A DNA stretch of 64,000 bases, from contig NZ_JAMXLA010000001.1 of the NCBI RefSeq assembly GCF_024054175.1, forward strand, positions 410,437-474,436, read 5' to 3'. Shown here in pieces: positions 42,849 to 52,009 of the stretch. The notes beneath the pieces are model-generated. The model saw only the letters and a program-made list of their open reading frames with translations. It ran no database searches and had not been told where the DNA came from. A program made the position numbers and the translations under genes. The stretch comes from Flavobacterium sp. NRK1 (GTDB lineage Bacteria > Bacteroidota > Bacteroidia > Flavobacteriales > Flavobacteriaceae). Each line of letters opens with the position of its first letter. Within the stretch, counting starts at the first letter, position 1.

Positions 42849-44021
42849 TTATAATAAATTACCTTTAAATACGGTATATTTTAATTCTAGATTTTTCTTT
42901 TGCATATTGCTTAACATATGTAAATCAGTAGATTCATTAAAAATAATTTCACAAACTTTTTCAGTATTTTTAGAAAATTCTTTCATAGAAAACATTTTAT
43001 ATTCAGAATTAGTGACCTTTCCAAAACCTAAAATTTTATTTTGCCACTGAATACCTAAAAATGGCAACAATCTATTTTGTGCTAATATCATTGAATGCAT
43101 TCTACCTCCAACAAGAAAATTAATTCTATCATACAACATTACTAATTCATCTATGGAGGATATATGTTCTACCTTAACATTATCAGACTTAATATTATCA
43201 TTAACAATACTAATTGATTCATAATCCATTAATTCAGTCGAAAATAAAATTATATTTGTGTTTTTTTTCTTAATAAGTAATTTAATAAGTCTTTCCACAC
43301 CTTTCAAGTAGACATTGAAATCTTGCTTGTTATTAAAGCACATAGATCCTAAAACACAAATACCAATTTGTAAAGGAATGATGCTCTTAATTCTACTTAT
43401 TTTTTCAATACCATTTAAAAAAACTGGATCTACAGTCAATTTTATCTTTTCTTCATCAACAAATTTCGACGCAATTTGCTTTGAAATTTCATCTCTTACA
43501 GATATCCCTTTGACATTTTTAAAACTTTTTTTTAAAATTTTTATACTTTCTCTATATTTTAAAGGTCCTACTCCCACATACATAAAATAAAAGCTTTTAT
43601 CATAATGACTAATTAAGTCGATATACTTCTTAATAATATAAGGCCATGTAATTGATAAATCCATTATCATATTACCTCCGGCAAAAATAACAACATCTGA
43701 ATTGCTTAAATCAGATTTAAATTCTTCATTGTTTGACCAATTTTTTTCAATTTTAAATTTCCAAATCAATAATTCATAATACTTATCCCCTATCAACTTT
43801 CTAAATATATTCTTAAACAACGATATTTTCTTTTTTCCTACAGCATTTAGCAGCGTTATTTGTTTTGGATCTTTTGTTTTAACGATCCTTTTGCAAGTTG
43901 TAAAATTGTATTTAAGTATATTATATCCTTTTGCTTCAACTAACTTATCTATACAAGAACTTAATTCAATATCTCCTAAATTACCACTTTCGTAAAAACT
44001 TATAACAATAGCTTTTTTCAT
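42849..44021 (-). CDS. Polysaccharide pyruvyl transferase family protein
   Basis: 390 aa. The family (WcaK/CsaB/EpsO) is recognised from the start ISFYESGNLGDIELSSCI, the central FAGGNMIMDLS, VSVRDEISK-type segment (KGISVRDEISK), and the C-terminal FLVGGRMHSMILAQNRLLP. These enzymes add a pyruvate ketal from PEP to a sugar, although some members act as glycosyltransferases. If active, it would give the polymer an extra negative charge. It lies 8 nt upstream of the GT4 gene and 2 nt after wzx. Confidence 0.85.
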   Translation of the reverse strand: MKKAIVISFYESGNLGDIELSSCIDKLVEAKGYNILKYNFTTCKRIVKTKDPKQITLLNAVGKKKISLFKNIFRKLIGDKYYELLIWKFKIEKNWSNNEEFKSDLSNSDVVIFAGGNMIMDLSITWPYIIKKYIDLISHYDKSFYFMYVGVGPLKYRESIKILKKSFKNVKGISVRDEISKQIASKFVDEEKIKLTVDPVFLNGIEKISRIKSIIPLQIGICVLGSMCFNNKQDFNVYLKGVERLIKLLIKKKNTNIILFSTELMDYESISIVNDNIKSDNVKVEHISSIDELVMLYDRINFLVGGRMHSMILAQNRLLPFLGIQWQNKILGFGKVTNSEYKMFSMKEFSKNTEKVCEIIFNESTDLHMLSNMQKKNLELKYTVFKGNLL

Positions 44022-44023
44022 AA

Positions 44024-45418
44024 TTAACTGGTTAACGATTTCAAATACATTATAGACTTTAAAAGTAAATCTTTATTAATTATAAGAAGTAAAGTTATAA
44101 CGAAAAAAAGATTGGCAGTCACAATAGTGAAATTAAAATAATTGAGTATAGACGTAAAAACGAATAATATTAAATATCTTAAAAAAGATTTCATCGGAAA
44201 TTTAAATGTAAAAATGTTTTTTGTATGATATAATCTTATCATCATTACAGTAAAATATCCTATGCAAATTGCCAGACCGGAACCATGTAATCCAAATTGT
44301 GGAATTAATATAAATGAGGATCCAACAGTCACGACTCCTCCAAAAACACTACTGAAAAAAGCTCCTGAAGTTTTTTTTGAAGTAAGATAACCTGCTCCAT
44401 AGAAGCTTGCTAATGAGCTAAAAATAACACTTAAAAGTAAAACCGGTGTATATTCCCAAGCTGAAAAAAATTCTTCACTTACAATTCGGGATAATAAAAT
44501 TTTATTTAAGGAAACAATAAGTATTGATATAGAAAATAATATTCGGATGTACTTATCTAAAACAACTTTATAATAAGTATTTCTATCATCGTCTTGATGA
44601 GTTGTTATAGCTCTTTCCTGCCATGCCAAAAAAAATATATTAACAAATATAATTAAGATTGAAGGCAGCTTATAGGCAATGGCAAAAACACCATTTGCCG
44701 CAGCTCCTAAGTACAACAATATTATATATCTATTAGCTGAAGAAATAGCCCACCAATTTAATGAGTTAGGAACAAGAGGTAAAGAATAACGAAGCAAATC
44801 TTTCGCAAAAACCAAACTTATTTTCTCGTTATCATAATACTTATAAAGTCCATTCCCAAAAAGCAATATCAAAGTTGAAATGAATAGTGCAATTATATTT
44901 GCATAAATCAGCCCTACTATCTTTAATTTGATAACCGTTAAAAAAAATATACCTAAACCTATATAAAGGCCCGTATTTATTACTCCATTTAATACATAAG
45001 ATTTATTATCACCTTTACCTCTTATACATTGTAAAAAAAACAGATTAAAGGATTGAAGAAAAACCAGTATATAGATATATAAAATATTATTAGTCGGTAT
45101 GAAATAATTATATAAGAATATAATTATTGAAAAACATAAAAGCGATATTAGTATAATTACAGATATTGTAGAAAAAATTTTTGAAATATTTTCTACAGAC
45201 TGATCATTAAGCAACCATCGCAATGCAGAATCTGACAACTGAAATGAAACAAATGGGGTAAGTAAGTTTATCGCTATTAAAAGTAAATCAAACTCTCCTA
45301 ATTCTTGCGTTGTAAGATAAAATGTCACAAAGAATACCAATACAAAACTCATTACCTTTGATGATAAATTACCTACGGCATATAACAAAGTGAGGCTTGC
45401 TAAACTTTTCTTTTTCAA
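44024..45418 (-). CDS. wzx: Oligosaccharide flippase Wzx
   Basis: 464 aa with 12-14 membrane helices and the polysaccharide-synthesis/MATE-like pattern (FVTFYLTTQELGEFDLLLIA; SLPLVPNSLNWWAISSANRY, where the Asn-Ser-Trp region is common in RfbX-type flippases; ILIPQFGLHGSGLAICIGYF). It moves undecaprenyl-linked repeat units across the inner membrane. Only one flippase is present in the locus. A gap of 85 bp separates it from the winged-helix regulator upstream. Confidence 0.92.
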   Translation of the reverse strand: MKKKSLASLTLLYAVGNLSSKVMSFVLVFFVTFYLTTQELGEFDLLLIAINLLTPFVSFQLSDSALRWLLNDQSVENISKIFSTISVIILISLLCFSIIIFLYNYFIPTNNILYIYILVFLQSFNLFFLQCIRGKGDNKSYVLNGVINTGLYIGLGIFFLTVIKLKIVGLIYANIIALFISTLILLFGNGLYKYYDNEKISLVFAKDLLRYSLPLVPNSLNWWAISSANRYIILLYLGAAANGVFAIAYKLPSILIIFVNIFFLAWQERAITTHQDDDRNTYYKVVLDKYIRILFSISILIVSLNKILLSRIVSEEFFSAWEYTPVLLLSVIFSSLASFYGAGYLTSKKTSGAFFSSVFGGVVTVGSSFILIPQFGLHGSGLAICIGYFTVMMIRLYHTKNIFTFKFPMKSFLRYLILFVFTSILNYFNFTIVTANLFFVITLLLIINKDLLLKSIMYLKSLTS

Positions 45419-45503
45419 TTTCTCTTATTATTAAACATTATCTTAAATATAAAAAGCAGTTTTATATTTAATTATGAATTTTCGTCTTTAGTTTTATTTA
45501 TTT

Positions 45504-46010
45504 TTAAGTTCTTCCAAAAACTATTAAACCTTGTTCTATTTCTTTATTAGATGAGGCAAATAATACTTCCCTATTAATTATCTTTTCTATTTTTATAGCT
45601 AAATTTTCCAAATAACTATTATCCAAATTATCCCCTACTACTACAACTTCAATTTTGCCTGTATCAATTCCGTTAGCATAGTCGCCTATAAGTACTATTT
45701 GTCTTACATTCCCCATACGCCCCAAAACTTCTTCCACAATCGTATCTAAACCTAAATACTTTCTAACAATATTTTGTAGTGGTAAAAATAACGGATGGCT
45801 TTTATTTGCTCTATACCTAATTTTATTACTTACATTTTCTTTTTCAAGATAACCGGCATCACTAAGATTATTAAGCTCTTTTCTAATAGCATTGGTGGAC
45901 TCATTAAATTCATTTGCCAACCCTCTTAAATGCCCTTCATTGGCGGCATTTATAAAAAATTTCACCAAGAGTCTTAATCTGGTTTTAGAAGTAATAATTG
46001 AATCAAGCAT
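45504..46010 (-). CDS. Winged-helix regulator fused to a degenerate nucleotidyltransferase-like domain
   Basis: 168 aa from ATG 46010. A TTG nine codons upstream lies inside the promoter and was rejected. Residues 1-75 form a winged helix (LLVKFFINAANEGHLRGLAN, NAIRKELNNLSDAGYLEKEN). Residues about 90-168 resemble a minimal nucleotidyltransferase of the MNT type: LIGDYANGIDTGKIEVVVVG matches the G-x-Y-A-x-G...D-x-D pattern, but Lys119 and Glu121 replace the two catalytic Asp, so activity is doubtful. It sits between rmlA and wzx with its own promoter and is the natural candidate to regulate the locus. Confidence 0.8.
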   Translation of the reverse strand: MLDSIITSKTRLRLLVKFFINAANEGHLRGLANEFNESTNAIRKELNNLSDAGYLEKENVSNKIRYRANKSHPLFLPLQNIVRKYLGLDTIVEEVLGRMGNVRQIVLIGDYANGIDTGKIEVVVVGDNLDNSYLENLAIKIEKIINREVLFASSNKEIEQGLIVFGRT

Positions 46011-46034
46011 TAATAAACTTTTCAAATCGCGCCA

Positions 46035-46064
46035 CAAAAGTACTCATTAATTTCAATCCTGCAA
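46035..46064 (-). promoter_or_regulatory. Full -33/-7 promoter in the middle of the polysaccharide locus
   Basis: On the minus strand TTG (46062-46064), then 19 nt, then TACTTTTG (46035-46042). Both elements and the spacing fit the Bacteroidota consensus (-33 TTG, -7 TAnnTTTG). The start of transcription would be about 18 nt before the regulator ATG. It is the best promoter I find in the window and probably drives wzx and the downstream transferase and sugar genes. Confidence 0.75.
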
Positions 46065-46107
46065 CCAGATTTTGTAGGGAAGTACGCTAAATTTAAGTTA
46101 ATATATT

Positions 46108-46977
46108 TTAAGAAATATTATTTTCTAAATCCTGTAAATTAATGCCATAACCACTTTTTATTAATGGTTGTGTTATTTTTATCAATTTTTCCTTAGTTAT
46201 AAATCCCATTTCATAAGCAACACCTTCAATAGCGCCTATTTTTAATCCCTGTCTTTCTTCAATAGCTTCAACAAACTGTGATGCCTGCATTAAAGACTGG
46301 AATGTTCCTGTGTCAAGCCATGCAGTTCCTTTATCCAAAATGCTGACACTCAATTTTCCCTGCTCCAGATATTTTTTATTTATATCTGTAATTTCCAATT
46401 CACCCCTACTGCTTGGAACAATATTTTTAGCTATTTCAATCACATCATTGTTATAAAAATAGATTCCCGGAACCGCATAGTTAGATTTGGGTGAGACTGG
46501 CTTTTCTTCAATGGAAACAGCTAACTTTTTTTCATTAAATTCAACAACGCCATATCTTTCAGGATCCTTAACGTGGTAAGCAAAGATCACCCCTCCGTCC
46601 GGATTATTATTCGACTGCAATAAAGCTGCTAAACCCGTACCATAAAAAATGTTATCACCTAATATAAGAGCAACCTTATCCTTTCCAATAAAATTCTCTC
46701 CAATAATAAATGCTTCTGCTAAACCTTTAGGTTCTTCCTGTATAGCATATTCAAAACTACATCCTAAACGGCTACCATCACCTAAAAGTCTCTTAAAGGC
46801 GGGCTGATCATGAGGGGTTGTAATTATAAGTATTTCTCTTATACCCGCAAGCATCAGAACTGATAACGGATAATAAATCATCGGTTTATCATATACCGGA
46901 AGTAATTGTTTACTTACTGATATAGTCAAAGGATATAATCTTGTTCCAGATCCTCCTGCGAGTATAATTCCTTTCAT
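46108..46977 (-). CDS. rmlA: Glucose-1-phosphate thymidylyltransferase RmlA
   Basis: 289 aa. Nucleotidyltransferase with [11 protein letters not shown] (8-18), [23 protein letters not shown] and [19 protein letters not shown]. The length and sequence fit RmlA, which makes dTDP-glucose from dTTP and Glc-1-P, the first step to dTDP-L-rhamnose. It overlaps rmlD by 4 nt and is the last of the rml genes. Confidence 0.96.
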   Translation of the reverse strand: MKGIILAGGSGTRLYPLTISVSKQLLPVYDKPMIYYPLSVLMLAGIREILIITTPHDQPAFKRLLGDGSRLGCSFEYAIQEEPKGLAEAFIIGENFIGKDKVALILGDNIFYGTGLAALLQSNNNPDGGVIFAYHVKDPERYGVVEFNEKKLAVSIEEKPVSPKSNYAVPGIYFYNNDVIEIAKNIVPSSRGELEITDINKKYLEQGKLSVSILDKGTAWLDTGTFQSLMQASQFVEAIEERQGLKIGAIEGVAYEMGFITKEKLIKITQPLIKSGYGINLQDLENNIS

Positions 46978-47840
46978 AAGTTTATTTTTTTAATACATTT
47001 TTCAAGACTAGTTGTCCAATGTGGTATCTCTATTCCAAAAGTATTTTTAATTTTTGCCTTACTCATTACCGAATATGCCGGCCGTTTAACAGGGGTAGGA
47101 TAATAGTCAGAAGTTATAGGTCTTAAATCTATTTTAATATTACTTAATCTAAATATTTCAAACGCAAAATCATACCATGAAGATACACCTTCGTTACTGT
47201 AATGATAAATACCATATTTATCAGAATCAGATTTTATAATACAAAAAATTGTTTCAGCAAGATCTCCGGCATAAGTTGGAGTACCAACCTGATCGTAAAC
47301 TACAGATAACTCATCTCTTTCAGCTCCTAACCTAAGCATTGTTTTAAGAAAATTATTCTGGTATTCAGAATAAAGCCAACTGGTTCGCAGAATAAAATAA
47401 TTTTGCATTTTTTGCTTTACCAATTTTTCGCCTTCTAATTTAGATTTTCCATAAACACCTGTTGGTACCGTTTCTTCTTCTTCAGTTAAAGGAACGGGAA
47501 TTATACCTTCAAAAACAAAATCAGTAGAAATATGTATTAAAGTTATATTTCTTTCGCTACACATAGCTGCGATATTTCCAACAGCCCTGGCATTGACTGC
47601 AAATGTATTTTCGCTATCAGTTTCTGCCTTATCAACTGCAGTGTAAGCTGCACAATTTACGATATAATGTGGTTGATAATGATCACATACTTTTTTGAGA
47701 TTTGACTCATTCGTTATATCGAGATCTGTCGAACTTAAATATGTATATATGTGGCCGCCGCCATAGTGATGTTCAAGAGCTTTTATACAATTACTTAACT
47801 GCCCATTCCCCCCTGTAACTAATATCTTTTTTACCATCAT
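46974..47840 (-). CDS. rmlD: dTDP-4-dehydrorhamnose reductase RmlD
   Basis: 288 aa. SDR with [11 protein letters not shown] (9-19), [21 protein letters not shown] and Tyr-x3-Lys in [11 protein letters not shown]. It reduces the 4-keto sugar to dTDP-L-rhamnose. A second in-frame ATG follows the first (MMVKK). Adjacent to rmlC without a gap and 4-nt overlap with rmlA. Confidence 0.95.
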   Translation of the reverse strand: MMVKKILVTGGNGQLSNCIKALEHHYGGGHIYTYLSSTDLDITNESNLKKVCDHYQPHYIVNCAAYTAVDKAETDSENTFAVNARAVGNIAAMCSERNITLIHISTDFVFEGIIPVPLTEEEETVPTGVYGKSKLEGEKLVKQKMQNYFILRTSWLYSEYQNNFLKTMLRLGAERDELSVVYDQVGTPTYAGDLAETIFCIIKSDSDKYGIYHYSNEGVSSWYDFAFEIFRLSNIKIDLRPITSDYYPTPVKRPAYSVMSKAKIKNTFGIEIPHWTTSLEKCIKKINL

Positions 47841-48389
47841 CTATTTATTGTATGCCTCTGCTAAAGTAGGTAAGAGTATATCCTTATCTGAAAGATTCAG
47901 CTTTTCATCAGCTAGTAACCAGTCGATACCTAAAGCCGGATCATTGTAAATAACACCTTTTTCAGATTCCTTATTGTAATAATTATCACACTTATAAAAA
48001 AACTCAGCAGTTTCAGAAAGAACAACAAAACCATGCAAAAATCCACGGGGAATAAATAATTGTAAATTATTTTCGGCACTTAATTTAACCGCAACATGTT
48101 TCCCGAATGTTGGTGAATTCAATCTAACATCAACGGCAACATCAAGAACTTCTCCTTTTAACACTCTCACAAGTTTAGCCTGTGCGTGATTACCGGTCTG
48201 CGCATGTAAACCTCTTAAAACTCCATAAGAAGAATAAGACTGATTATCCTGTACAAACCTTGTTTTTGTCCCTGTCAGTTCCTGAAATCCTGCCTCATTA
48301 AAACTTTCAAAAAAGTAGCCCCTTTCATCATGAAATTTACGGGGCTTAATAATAAAACATCCCTCAATATCTGTCTTTTCAATTTCCAT
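47841..48389 (-). CDS. rmlC: dTDP-4-dehydrorhamnose 3,5-epimerase RmlC
   Basis: 182 aa cupin. DERGYFFESFNEAGFQ, then QDNQSYSSYGVLRGLHAQ (His in the active site), the RVLKGEVLDVAVDVR strand and the catalytic Tyr/His region HGFVVLSETAEFFYKC. Third step of the rhamnose pathway. Its start shares one base with the rmlB stop codon (TAATG), giving coupled translation. Confidence 0.96.
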   Translation of the reverse strand: MEIEKTDIEGCFIIKPRKFHDERGYFFESFNEAGFQELTGTKTRFVQDNQSYSSYGVLRGLHAQTGNHAQAKLVRVLKGEVLDVAVDVRLNSPTFGKHVAVKLSAENNLQLFIPRGFLHGFVVLSETAEFFYKCDNYYNKESEKGVIYNDPALGIDWLLADEKLNLSDKDILLPTLAEAYNK

Positions 48390-49444
48390 TATTTAGTAAC
48401 ATCGTATTGATTATTATAATACTTTTGATACTCTCCTGTGGTTACACTATTTAACCATTCCTGATTAGATAAAAACCAGTCAATAGTTCTTTCAAGTCCT
48501 TGCTCAAAAGTAACTGATGGTTTCCACCCTAATTCTTTATTAATTTTAGCAGCATCTATGGCATACCTTAAATCATGACCGGGACGATCTTTAACATAAG
48601 TAATTAGTTTTTCAGAAGTACCTGCTTCCCTGCCTAATTTCTTATCCATAATACTGCAAAGCAATTTTACTAGGTCTATATTTTGCCATTCATTAAAACC
48701 ACCAATATTGTAAGTCTCATGGTTCTTTCCTTTGTGAAAAACTAAGTCTATTGCTACAGCATGGTCTTCAACAAACAGCCAGTCGCGGGTGTATTTACCA
48801 TCCCCATAAACAGGAAGTGGCTTATTATTAATAATATTATTAATAAATAACGGAATTAATTTTTCAGGAAAATGATAAGGACCATAATTGTTTGAGCAAT
48901 TAGTTAAAACATAAGGTAAACCATATGTTTCACCGTAAGCCCTTACAAAATGATCAGATGCTGCCTTCGATGCAGAATATGGAGAGTTAGGATTATAGGG
49001 TGTAGTTTCCGTAAATAAACCTTCAGCCCCCAGTGTTCCATAGACCTCATCCGTGCTAATGTGATAAAAACGCCTGTCAGTAAAATTATCTTTCCATAAA
49101 GAGATAAATGCATTCAATAAATTCATTGTACCCATTACATTTGTTTTCACAAAGGCAAGAGGATCTTTAATTGAACGGTCTACATGTGATTCTGCTGCTA
49201 AATGAAGTACACCTTCAAATCTATGCTCTTCAAACAAACTATTAATATGCTCTGCATCTGTAATATCTGCTTTTATAAAAGTATAATTAGGCTCATTTTC
49301 AATATCTTTAATATTTTCTAAATTACCTGCATAAGTAAGTGCATCCAAATTATAGATATGTTTATCAGGATAATTTTTTACAAATCGTCTTACAACATGA
49401 GAACCTATAAATCCGGCACCGCCGGTAATAAGAATTTTTTTCAT
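48389..49444 (-). CDS. rmlB: dTDP-glucose 4,6-dehydratase RmlB
   Basis: 351 aa. SDR with TGGAGFIGSHVVRRF (7-21), LDALTYAGNLENI, AAESHVDRSI, ISTDEVYG (with the Asp-Glu pair typical of RmlB) and Tyr-x3-Lys in PYSASKAASDHF. It makes dTDP-4-keto-6-deoxyglucose. First gene of the rmlBCDA cluster, 18 nt after the UDP-GlcA epimerase gene. Confidence 0.96.
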   Translation of the reverse strand: MKKILITGGAGFIGSHVVRRFVKNYPDKHIYNLDALTYAGNLENIKDIENEPNYTFIKADITDAEHINSLFEEHRFEGVLHLAAESHVDRSIKDPLAFVKTNVMGTMNLLNAFISLWKDNFTDRRFYHISTDEVYGTLGAEGLFTETTPYNPNSPYSASKAASDHFVRAYGETYGLPYVLTNCSNNYGPYHFPEKLIPLFINNIINNKPLPVYGDGKYTRDWLFVEDHAVAIDLVFHKGKNHETYNIGGFNEWQNIDLVKLLCSIMDKKLGREAGTSEKLITYVKDRPGHDLRYAIDAAKINKELGWKPSVTFEQGLERTIDWFLSNQEWLNSVTTGEYQKYYNNQYDVTK

Positions 49445-49462
49445 TTTCTTTTTTTACAAGAA

Positions 49463-50470
49463 TTATACTTTATAATATCCTCTATACCAATCTATAAAAT
49501 TATGAACTCCGGTTGTTATATCTGTAAGTGATCTATAACCGAAATCTTTTTCAAGAGCGGAAACATCAGCCCATGTTTTTTCAACATCGCCAGGCTGCAT
49601 AGGCAGCATATTTTTTATAGCAGTTTTATCTGTATATTTTTCTATTTCGGTAATAAAATCAAGTAATCTCACAGGTTTACTGTTTCCTATATTATAAATT
49701 TTAAATAATGATTCTTTATCTTCTTTATTATTTAATAAAGTTGCAGTTACTCCTGTAATTATATCGTCGATATAAGTGAAATCTCTGGATAAATTACCTT
49801 CATTAAACACTTTAATAGGCTTATCGTGTAAAATTGCATCAGTAAAAAGAAACATAGCCATATCTGGCCTTCCCCATGGACCGTAAACCGTAAAAAATCG
49901 TAATCCTGTAGTTTGTATTCCAAACAGATGGCTATAAGTGTGAGCCATCAGTTCATTGCTCTTTTTTGTAGCAGCATAGATACTTATAGGGCTATCTACA
50001 TTATCTTCCACTGAAAAAGGTATCTTCTCATTTAACCCATATACACTTGAGCTGCTGGCATAAACCAGTTTTTTCACATTATATGTACGGCAATTTTCAA
50101 GAACATTTAAAAATCCTACTATATTACTCTCTACATATGCAAAAGGATTTTCAATGCTGTATCTTACACCTGCCTGAGCAGCAAGATTACATACAGCATC
50201 AAGGTTATTTTCTTTAAATACTTCAGAAAGTGCTTCGCGGTTTTCTAAATTAATTTTTATGAATTTAAAATTCTCATTAATTTGACTTTTAACAAGAACT
50301 CCTTCTTTTACATCAAAAACCCCTAACTGTTTAAGCCGGTCAAGCTTAAGATTAATATCGTAATAATTATTGATATTATCAAGCCCTATCACTGTGTGCC
50401 CTAAAGCCAAAAGCTTTTCACATAAATGATAACCAATAAAGCCTGCCGCGCCAGTTACTAATATATTCAT
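49463..50470 (-). CDS. NAD-dependent epimerase, UDP-glucuronate 4-epimerase type
   Basis: 335 aa. SDR with TGAAGFIGYHLCEKLLALG (6-24), LDNINNYYDINLK, AAQAGVRYSIENP and Tyr-x3-Lys in IYAATKKSNELMAHTYSH. The motif YGPWGRPDMAMFLF is characteristic of UDP-glucuronic acid 4-epimerases (Cap1J/LpsL group). It would interconvert UDP-GlcA and UDP-GalA, and its neighbour (7-nt gap) is the UDP-glucose dehydrogenase that makes UDP-GlcA. Confidence 0.88.
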   Translation of the reverse strand: MNILVTGAAGFIGYHLCEKLLALGHTVIGLDNINNYYDINLKLDRLKQLGVFDVKEGVLVKSQINENFKFIKINLENREALSEVFKENNLDAVCNLAAQAGVRYSIENPFAYVESNIVGFLNVLENCRTYNVKKLVYASSSSVYGLNEKIPFSVEDNVDSPISIYAATKKSNELMAHTYSHLFGIQTTGLRFFTVYGPWGRPDMAMFLFTDAILHDKPIKVFNEGNLSRDFTYIDDIITGVTATLLNNKEDKESLFKIYNIGNSKPVRLLDFITEIEKYTDKTAIKNMLPMQPGDVEKTWADVSALEKDFGYRSLTDITTGVHNFIDWYRGYYKV

Positions 50471-50477
50471 AAGCCTA

Positions 50478-51872
50478 TTATTTCCCTATTTGCTGAAAAA
50501 TAAATCCAATATTTTTTAATTTATCAGCATCCAGAATATTCCTGCCATCAAATACAAAAGCAGGTTTTTTCATATTATTATAAATTTTTTGCCAGTCATA
50601 CGTTTTAAACTCGTCCCATTCTGTTAAAACAGCTATGGCATGAGCATCTTTACAAGCATTATAAGGATCATTTAAAACTTCAATCCCTTGCTTGTTTTCT
50701 TCAGCAGCTCTTGTACCAAGATAATTTATATCTCTATAAATTATCGACTCTTCTACTTTAGGATCGTAAACCGCAATATTTGCCTGTTCATTCAATAAAT
50801 CATCAGCAACATAAATTGCCGCAGATTCTCTTGTATCATTGGTGTCCTTTTTAAATGCCCAGCCTAAAAATGCTATTTTTTTACCTGAAACTGTATTATA
50901 TAATGTTTTTACAATATTTGTTGCAAAACGCTTTTTTTGATGATCGTTCATTATTACTACCTGCTCCCAATAATCTGCCACCTCTTTTAAACCATAAGAC
51001 TTGGCAATATAAACAAGATTTAAAATATCTTTCTGAAAACAAGAGCCTCCAAACCCTACTGAAGATTTAAGGAATTTAGAGCCGATACGACTATCCATGC
51101 CTATAGCGCGTGCCACTTCATTTACATCTGCACCCGTTTTTTCACAAAGCTCAGACATAGCATTAATTGAAGATACTCTCTGGGCTAAAAAAGCGTTAGC
51201 TGTTAGTTTAGAAAGTTCGGAAGACCATACATTAGTTGTAAGTATTTTTTCTTTAGGCACCCAGTTAGAATAAACATTAACAAGCGCCTCTATCGCTTTC
51301 TGTCCTTCTTCATCTGTATCACCACCTATAAGTACTCTGTCAGGATTTATCAAATCGTCTATGGCAGTACCTTCAGCAAGAAATTCCGGATTGGACAGTA
51401 TTTGAAATCTTGCTCCGTTACCCGTGTTATCAAGTATATTTTTTATTGCCTCTGCAGTTCTTACTGGCAATGTAGATTTTTCTACAACAATTTTATTGCT
51501 TTTTGCAACTGTTGCAATCTGGCGGGCACAAAGTTCAATATATTTAAGATCTGCAGCCATACCTTTACCAACACCATAAGTTTTGGTTGGAGTATTTACA
51601 GATATAAAAATCATTTCGGCCTCATCAATTGCTTTTTCTACTTCTGTAGAAAAAAATAAATTTTTGCCTCTTGCAGATTTCACAATTTCAGCGAGCCCCG
51701 GTTCATAAATAGGAATATTATTTACATCCTCATCATTCCACGCAGCTATCCTCTCTGCATTTAAATCTACAATAGTAACCTTTATATCCGGACATTTATG
51801 AGCAATAACAGCCATTGTAGGTCCCCCCACATATCCTGCCCCAATACAACATATATTTTTAACGCTAATCAT
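50478..51872 (-). CDS. ugd: UDP-glucose 6-dehydrogenase
   Basis: 464 aa, the longer animal/plant-like form ([17 protein letters not shown] at 11-27; [18 protein letters not shown]). Catalytic Cys in [16 protein letters not shown] at about 275; [17 protein letters not shown] in the C-terminal domain. It oxidises UDP-Glc to UDP-GlcA. A TAAGTTTG promoter lies about 75 nt upstream, in a 137-bp gap after tviB, so this gene probably heads its own transcription unit with the epimerase and rml genes. Confidence 0.94.
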   Translation of the reverse strand: MISVKNICCIGAGYVGGPTMAVIAHKCPDIKVTIVDLNAERIAAWNDEDVNNIPIYEPGLAEIVKSARGKNLFFSTEVEKAIDEAEMIFISVNTPTKTYGVGKGMAADLKYIELCARQIATVAKSNKIVVEKSTLPVRTAEAIKNILDNTGNGARFQILSNPEFLAEGTAIDDLINPDRVLIGGDTDEEGQKAIEALVNVYSNWVPKEKILTTNVWSSELSKLTANAFLAQRVSSINAMSELCEKTGADVNEVARAIGMDSRIGSKFLKSSVGFGGSCFQKDILNLVYIAKSYGLKEVADYWEQVVIMNDHQKKRFATNIVKTLYNTVSGKKIAFLGWAFKKDTNDTRESAAIYVADDLLNEQANIAVYDPKVEESIIYRDINYLGTRAAEENKQGIEVLNDPYNACKDAHAIAVLTEWDEFKTYDWQKIYNNMKKPAFVFDGRNILDADKLKNIGFIFQQIGK

Positions 51873-51946
51873 TGATTTCCAATTTCACTATATTAGAATT
51901 ACCTTTAATAATTAAAAAAGATATTTTCTTTCAATTATTAAATCTA

Positions 51947-51954
51947 CAAACTTA
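51947..51954 (-). promoter_or_regulatory. -7 promoter element of ugd
   Basis: The minus strand reads TAAGTTTG (TAnnTTTG) in the gap between tviB and ugd, about 75 nt before the ugd ATG. A -33 element at standard spacing is not clear. Confidence 0.45.
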
Positions 51955-52009
51955 CAATCTTTTTAACCTTACTTATTTAAGAATACAATTTTATTTTGTT
52001 TCGCAGAAA

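Noticed and set aside
46011..46037. A longer winged-helix protein starting at TTG 46037.
   Set aside because: That TTG is part of the -7 element TACTTTTG; the ATG at 46010 gives the expected N-terminus and a normal leader.
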